Made by a program: the position numbers and the translations under genes. A stretch of 58,118 nt of DNA, taken from positions 1 through 58,118 of the forward strand of contig NZ_JARBTM010000022.1 in assembly GCF_029240175.1 (NCBI RefSeq). The letters are read 5' to 3'. The DNA is from Anaerosolibacter sp. (GTDB lineage: Bacteria; Bacillota; Clostridia; Peptostreptococcales; Thermotaleaceae). Position 1 is the first letter of the stretch, and every line of letters begins with the position of its first letter. Positions 54,275 to 58,118 of this stretch are shown in pieces. The notes below the pieces were generated by a model. The model worked only from the letters and a program-made list of their open reading frames with translations. It was not told the DNA's origin and searched no databases.

Positions 54275-54478
54275 CTACCAATATTGTTTTTGTTTTCCAT
54301 ACTCTATTTTCTTTTCTTTTACAGCATCACTTTCTTTTGCATCTAGTTGATCTTGCAGGCAATTCATGAATTGGTCTGCTTCTTCTTCCCATTCGGTTGT
54401 TGTTCCACCCCATTTAAACCCGATGAAATTTTGAGAAGGTATTCTATTGCGAGAATGCTGGGTTTTCTTTTCATTCAT
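54275..54478 (-). CDS. Small protein of unknown function (67 aa)
   Basis: I do not recognise it. The 67-residue hydrophilic protein contains the odd core FIGFKWGGTTTEWEEEADQF and a charged, helix-prone tail ending KQYW. It is probably real: on the reverse strand an AGGAGGTG ribosome site lies 6 nt before this ATG, and codon use is plausible. An in-frame start 9 nt upstream lies within that ribosome site. It is alone on this strand, next to the HAD gene. Confidence 0.65.
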   Translation of the reverse strand: MNEKKTQHSRNRIPSQNFIGFKWGGTTTEWEEEADQFMNCLQDQLDAKESDAVKEKKIEYGKQKQYW

Positions 54479-54557
54479 GAGAAGCACCTCCTGACATTAT
54501 TATCTGTTGAACAGAAGAAATTATCATGAGAATTTATGGAGAAAGGATGTATATTGA

Positions 54558-55295
54558 ATGAATACAATTCTTTTTGATTTGGACGGGACATTACTGCCTA
54601 TAGACATGGAACAATTTTTAAGTCAATATCTTGATAGACTTTCTAAGAAATGTGCCCATATAGCAGAAGAAAAGCTGTTTAAAAAAGCTCTTTGGCAATC
54701 TACTGAATATATGATCAAAAATAAGGAATCCCATAAAACCAATGAGAATGCTTTTATGGAAGATTTTTGTCCTAGAATTCAAAAAAACTTTGATGAAATT
54801 TCACCTGTTCTAGAAGAGTTTTATCAAAGAGAATTTAAAACATTGAAAAATACAACACAAAAACTGGAGCCTGTGAAGAAAATGGTCCATTCTCTAAAAG
54901 AAAAAGGATATACACTTGTTGTAGCAACAAATCCGTTGTTCCCTAGACAAGCAATTCTTCATCGTATTCATTGGGCAGGCCTTCATCCAGAAGATTTTGA
55001 TCTTATTACAGATTATGAGACCATGCATTATTGTAAACCTCATATAGAGTTTTACGATGAAATAATTTCAAAGATTTATAAGGACCCAGAAGAATGCTTG
55101 ATGGTAGGAAATGATGTACAAGAGGATCTAGTCGCAGCGAGGTTAGGAATGAAAACTTTTTTAGTTGAAGATAATATCATCAATAGAAGCAATATGGAAA
55201 TTATTTCGGATTATAGAGGAACGTACCAAGAATTATTTCAATTTGTTGAAGCTTTGCCAAATCTACACGAGCATAATGATAAAGATGTGATATAA
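54558..55295 (+). CDS. HAD-superfamily hydrolase
   Basis: The 245-residue protein has all HAD motifs: motif I FDLDGTLL (nucleophile Asp8), motif II VVATN, a lysine in the KPH segment, and motif IV VGNDVQEDLVAAR. The cap is a helical insert (about residues 20-90). Probable small-molecule phosphatase, substrate unknown. AAAGGATG precedes the ATG. It lies upstream of trmK and the Nif3-like gene. Confidence 0.88.
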   Translation: MNTILFDLDGTLLPIDMEQFLSQYLDRLSKKCAHIAEEKLFKKALWQSTEYMIKNKESHKTNENAFMEDFCPRIQKNFDEISPVLEEFYQREFKTLKNTTQKLEPVKKMVHSLKEKGYTLVVATNPLFPRQAILHRIHWAGLHPEDFDLITDYETMHYCKPHIEFYDEIISKIYKDPEECLMVGNDVQEDLVAARLGMKTFLVEDNIINRSNMEIISDYRGTYQELFQFVEALPNLHEHNDKDVI

Positions 55296-55318
55296 TAAAA
55301 AGTATAGAGAGGGATTTT

Positions 55319-56026
55319 ATGAAGTTAACGCCAAGACTTTTAACGATTGCTAATCTTGTTCCTCAAAATGCTGTTATTGCAGATATTGGAACAGACCATG
55401 GCTATATACCTGTTTATTTAATAAAACATAACATCGCAAAAAAAGTGATTGCTGCTGATGTAAATGATGGTCCTTTACAAAGTGCTAAAAAAAATATCGC
55501 TTTGCATCATATGGAGAATGTCATTGAGACACGGTTAGGCAACGGATTAGAGGTTTTACATGCTGGTGAGGCAGATGCCGTTATTATTGCTGGTATGGGA
55601 GGACTGCTGATAAGAGATATTTTGGATGCCCATCCCGAGATCACTTCTTCCATAGGGACCTTTGTACTTCAGCCTATGGTGGCTCAAGATGATTTAAGAA
55701 GATGGCTTCTAGCCAATGGCTTTATGATTACGAATGAAAGATTAGTAAAAGAAGATCATCGTATTTATGAAGTTATGGTTATCAGAAAAGGAACACATGC
55801 TGTTTCTGATGAGATTTACTATGAGGTTGGCGAAAAGCTTTTAGAAAACAAAGACCCGCTTTTGATTGAGTTTATCCAAAAAAACTTGAAGAAGTATCAT
55901 GAAATTCTTAATCAGCTTGCTGGACAGAGCAGTGAGGTTGCCAATGAAAAGCGTAACATGTGTCTTCGTAAGGTTGAAAAACTGGAAGAGGTGTTGTCAT
56001 GCCTGAAAAATGTAAAACCATTATAA
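55319..56026 (+). CDS. trmK: tRNA (adenine-22-N1)-methyltransferase TrmK
   Basis: TrmK methylates N1 of A22 in bacterial tRNAs with SAM. The 235-residue protein has the class I fold with IADIGTDHGYIPVYLI (SAM loop), the VIIAGMGG motif and a coiled-coil C-terminal arm. B. subtilis yqfN is the homologue and lies in the same place after sigA. Its end overlaps the next gene by 28 nt, so the two are coupled. Confidence 0.94.
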   Translation: MKLTPRLLTIANLVPQNAVIADIGTDHGYIPVYLIKHNIAKKVIAADVNDGPLQSAKKNIALHHMENVIETRLGNGLEVLHAGEADAVIIAGMGGLLIRDILDAHPEITSSIGTFVLQPMVAQDDLRRWLLANGFMITNERLVKEDHRIYEVMVIRKGTHAVSDEIYYEVGEKLLENKDPLLIEFIQKNLKKYHEILNQLAGQSSEVANEKRNMCLRKVEKLEEVLSCLKNVKPL

Positions 56027-57117
56027 ACTTAATAGAAGGTGTTGCACCTGTTCATCTGGCGGAGCCATGGGACAACGTGGGTCTTCAAGTAGGAAATCCA
56101 GATAGAGAAGTGCACAGGGTTATGGTATGCTTAGAGGTAACAGAGGCTGTCATAGATGAAGCGATTGAGAAAAGAGTAGATATGATTATTACCCATCATC
56201 CTCTGATTTTCAAGGCAATAAAATCGATCTGTGCCAGTGATCCTGTTGGGAAGTTGCTTCATAAGCTGATCAGACATGATATTATTCTTTATTGCGCCCA
56301 TACCAATTTGGATACAGCTGTAGGCGGAACAAACGACGTTCTTGCCCAAGCATTGAATCTAGAAGATGTGATATTTCTAAAGAAAACATATCAAGAGATC
56401 TTTTATAAGCTGGTAGTATATGTACCAGAAACCCACATTGAGTTGGTACGGGCATCCATCTGTGAAGCAGGAGGCGGTCATATCGGAGATTACAGATATT
56501 GTACCTATCAAACCATGGGTACAGGTACTTTTATGCCTCTCAAGGGGAGCAATCCGTATATAGGTAAGGAAAATGAGCTAGAAAAGGTAGCAGAGTACCG
56601 ATTAGAGACGATCGTAAGCCATAAGAATCTGAAGGTGGTCATCCAAAAGATGAAAGAGTCCCATCCTTATGAGGAAGCAGCTTATGATGTATTTGCCTTG
56701 AATAATAATATTGAATCCTTCGGCATGGGGAGAATGGGTATGTTGAAGGAACGCATAAAGTTATCTTTGCTTTGCGATGAGTTAAAGCTGAAATTAGGCT
56801 TAGGCCACATTAAAGTAGCAGGTGACGTTAACCGATGGATTCAAAAGGTTGCCTTATGTACAGGAAGTGGTGCAGAGTTTATTTACGATGCCCATAAAGC
56901 TGGTTGTGACTGCTTTATCACTGGCGATGTAAAGTACCATGATGCCCAATATGCTGCCCAATTGGGTATTGCTGTTATTGATGCAGGTCATTTTGAAACC
57001 GAGGATTTTGCCTGTAAAATAATTGCCCAAACGTTACGAGAAATGTCTAAGCAATTGAATTATCATATTGACATAGTTCCATCAATGACATATATCAATC
57101 CATTTAACATTCTTTAA
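55999..57117 (+). CDS. Nif3-like dinuclear metal centre protein (YqfO type)
   Basis: Nif3 proteins are hexameric toroids with two-metal sites; the cellular function is unsettled. The 372-residue protein has the two Nif3 halves with HPL(IF), HTNLD and GDVKYHD / DAGHFETE metal-ligand segments, split by a PII/CutA-like insert (about 130-235), as in YqfO of Bacillus. The ATG lies within trmK. The family may act as a GTP cyclohydrolase-type or regulatory protein, which I cannot tell. Confidence 0.92.
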   Translation: MPEKCKTIINLIEGVAPVHLAEPWDNVGLQVGNPDREVHRVMVCLEVTEAVIDEAIEKRVDMIITHHPLIFKAIKSICASDPVGKLLHKLIRHDIILYCAHTNLDTAVGGTNDVLAQALNLEDVIFLKKTYQEIFYKLVVYVPETHIELVRASICEAGGGHIGDYRYCTYQTMGTGTFMPLKGSNPYIGKENELEKVAEYRLETIVSHKNLKVVIQKMKESHPYEEAAYDVFALNNNIESFGMGRMGMLKERIKLSLLCDELKLKLGLGHIKVAGDVNRWIQKVALCTGSGAEFIYDAHKAGCDCFITGDVKYHDAQYAAQLGIAVIDAGHFETEDFACKIIAQTLREMSKQLNYHIDIVPSMTYINPFNIL

Positions 57118-57145
57118 GAATAGGTTTTTTTCCTATTCTTTTTTG
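57116..57145 (+). terminator. Terminator after the Nif3-like gene
   Basis: AAGAATAGG and CCTATTCTT pair around a T loop and are followed by TTTT. The stem starts at the stop codon. Confidence 0.8.
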
Positions 57146-57218
57146 TTTTTATAAACAGCGTATTAAAGTGGTATAACAAATATGAAAAAAGAAAATCTAT
57201 GATGAAAGTGGGGATTTT

Positions 57219-57926
57219 ATGAAAATAACGGAACAATTATGGAGACTGCAAGAATTGGAAGAACAATTAAAGGAAGCGAATAATCAAAAAAAAATATTTA
57301 TGGGTGGAAAAGAAATTCAAGGTAATATCCAAGAGCATAAAAACCTAAAAAGGCAGTATGAAGAGACAAAACTGTCCATAGACACTAAGAAGATAGATAT
57401 AAAGAGGTTGGAACAATTATTAGAGGTTATGAATGCGAAAAAAGAAGAAAATAGGGGTAACCTTTATGGCGGAAAAATTAATGATTTAAAGCAGTTAGGG
57501 ATATTGTTAAAGGACCAAGAGAAAATGGAAGCGGAAGTATCTGAGATAGAGAAAGAACTATTAAGAGCCATTGAATTATTGGAAGAATACGAAAAGAATA
57601 GCGAAGAGACATACGATGGAGAACGGAAATTAGGCAGTCAAATTAAGAAAATGCTAAGTGATCGGCAAAAGAATATTGAGACTATTGAAAAAACAGTAGA
57701 GGACCTAACGCACCAAATTGAAGAAATAAAAGCACTTATCAGCAAAAAAGAAATGGATCTTTATGAATATATTAAGACAAGAAAAAATAGACCTGTGGCT
57801 CAAATTAATGAAGATATATGTACAGGATGTAATATGGATGTACCGCTAATGACAATAACATTGCTTAGAAAGGGTGAAATTGCAACCTGTGATAATTGTG
57901 GCAGAATACTTCACAAGAGTGAGTAG
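57219..57926 (+). CDS. Zinc-ribbon coiled-coil protein (DUF164 / CdsZ-like)
   Basis: Residues 1-180 form a long coiled coil rich in Glu and Lys. The C terminus is a four-cysteine zinc ribbon (CTGCNMDVP and CDNCGRIL, about residues 205-230). This two-part layout is typical of the DUF164 family, thought to bind nucleic acids or other proteins. AAAGTGGGG lies before the ATG. It stands just before rnpB, a common place for it in Clostridia. Function not established. Confidence 0.85.
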   Translation: MKITEQLWRLQELEEQLKEANNQKKIFMGGKEIQGNIQEHKNLKRQYEETKLSIDTKKIDIKRLEQLLEVMNAKKEENRGNLYGGKINDLKQLGILLKDQEKMEAEVSEIEKELLRAIELLEEYEKNSEETYDGERKLGSQIKKMLSDRQKNIETIEKTVEDLTHQIEEIKALISKKEMDLYEYIKTRKNRPVAQINEDICTGCNMDVPLMTITLLRKGEIATCDNCGRILHKSE

Positions 57927-57964
57927 GGGTGGCAGATAGGGATGAAGATGCCACAATTTGGTCT

Positions 57965-57993
57965 TTGACATACTCGTATGTGTATGATAAGAT
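57965..57993 (+). promoter_or_regulatory. Sigma-A promoter of rnpB
   Basis: A perfect TTGACA box is followed after 17 nt by TAAGAT with an upstream TG (extended -10). Transcription should begin near 58000, just before the RNase P RNA. Confidence 0.7.
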
Positions 57994-58004
57994 AGTATTT
58001 GTCT

Positions 58005-58118
58005 TCGAAAAAAATAAATAACGAGTAAGTCAGATGGTCGCGGACGTGATTATTCACGGACGAGGAAAGTCCGAGCTCCATAGGGCAAGGTGCTGGGTAA
58101 TACCCAGTGGAGGCGACT
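58005..58118 (+). ncRNA. rnpB: RNase P RNA (rnpB), 5' part, cut by the window end
   Basis: RNase P RNA matures the 5' end of tRNAs. The conserved 5' core is visible: GAGGAAAGTCCGAGCTCC at 58060-58080, then ATAGGGCA, and the P-stem hairpin GCTGGGTAATACCCAGT followed by GGAGGCGACT. The remaining 250 or so bases lie beyond the window. The exact 5' end is approximate and set from the promoter. Confidence 0.93.

Noticed and set aside
1-58118. CRISPR arrays, tRNA genes, prophage or toxin-antitoxin pairs
   Set aside because: I read through the gaps and saw no regular direct repeats with spacers, no cloverleaf genes and no phage or toxin-antitoxin genes.

Overview
The window is a 58 kb block of a low-GC Firmicute chromosome, almost certainly an anaerobic, endospore-forming member of class Clostridia. 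The evidence is sporulation genes (gpr, spoIIP, yqfC, yqfD, a CotS-like kinase), a CIRCE/HrcA heat-shock operon, a T-box leader, a UGA-selenocysteine formate dehydrogenase and pyruvate phosphate dikinase. Gene order follows the Bacillus subtilis comEC-to-sigA backbone closely. An Alkaliphilus-like relative fits what I see, but that genus-level guess is inference.

Layout. 1-362: the 3' end of a group II intron (domains V and VI) and palindromic spacer DNA. 363-5278: an MBL-fold hydrolase, a small unknown gene, a 97-bp dispersed repeat (copy A), comEC and holA. 5373-8853: rpsT (reverse), gpr, a large folded intergenic element, spoIIP and a small membrane protein. 9070-12061: lepA and hemW. 12089-18650: the heat-shock operon hrcA - divergent (group III type) chaperonin - grpE - dnaK - dnaJ behind one CIRCE operator. 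18753-22990: prmA, rsmE, mtaB, a HIT protein, rpsU and yqeY, mainly translation and RNA/protein modification. 23226-27912: formate dehydrogenase (one selenoprotein gene read through an in-frame UGA), fdhD and a secreted EEP-family protein. 28049-30899: NfeD-type protease, flotillin FloA and a small membrane protein. 31031-36840: sporulation genes yqfC-yqfD, phoH, pgpH, ybeY and a DgkA-PAP2 fusion. 36907-42115: a CNNM/CBS protein, DUF3048 lipoprotein, cdd, era, yqzL (46 codons), recO and a DUF4342 protein. 42165-43920: T-box leader, a second leader with two mutually exclusive hairpins, then glyS. 43951-44132: two long overlapping perfect hairpins followed by repeat copy B. 44179-48315: ccpN, the PPDK regulatory kinase/phosphatase and ppdK. 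48361-49410 (reverse): a CotS-like kinase. 49569-54193: dgt, a YaiI-type protein, dnaG and rpoD. 54275-57926: a small unknown reverse gene, a HAD hydrolase, trmK, a Nif3-like protein and a zinc-ribbon coiled-coil protein. From about 58000 to the edge: the 5' part of RNase P RNA.

Most protein-coding content is housekeeping. The points most worth a second look are the archaeal-like chaperonin inside the dnaK operon, the 97-bp repeat with three triloop hairpins, the tandem leader in front of glyS, the folded element between gpr and spoIIP, and the selenocysteine formate dehydrogenase with a SECIS hairpin resembling that of E. coli fdhF. No CRISPR array, tRNA, rRNA operon or intact transposase gene was seen.
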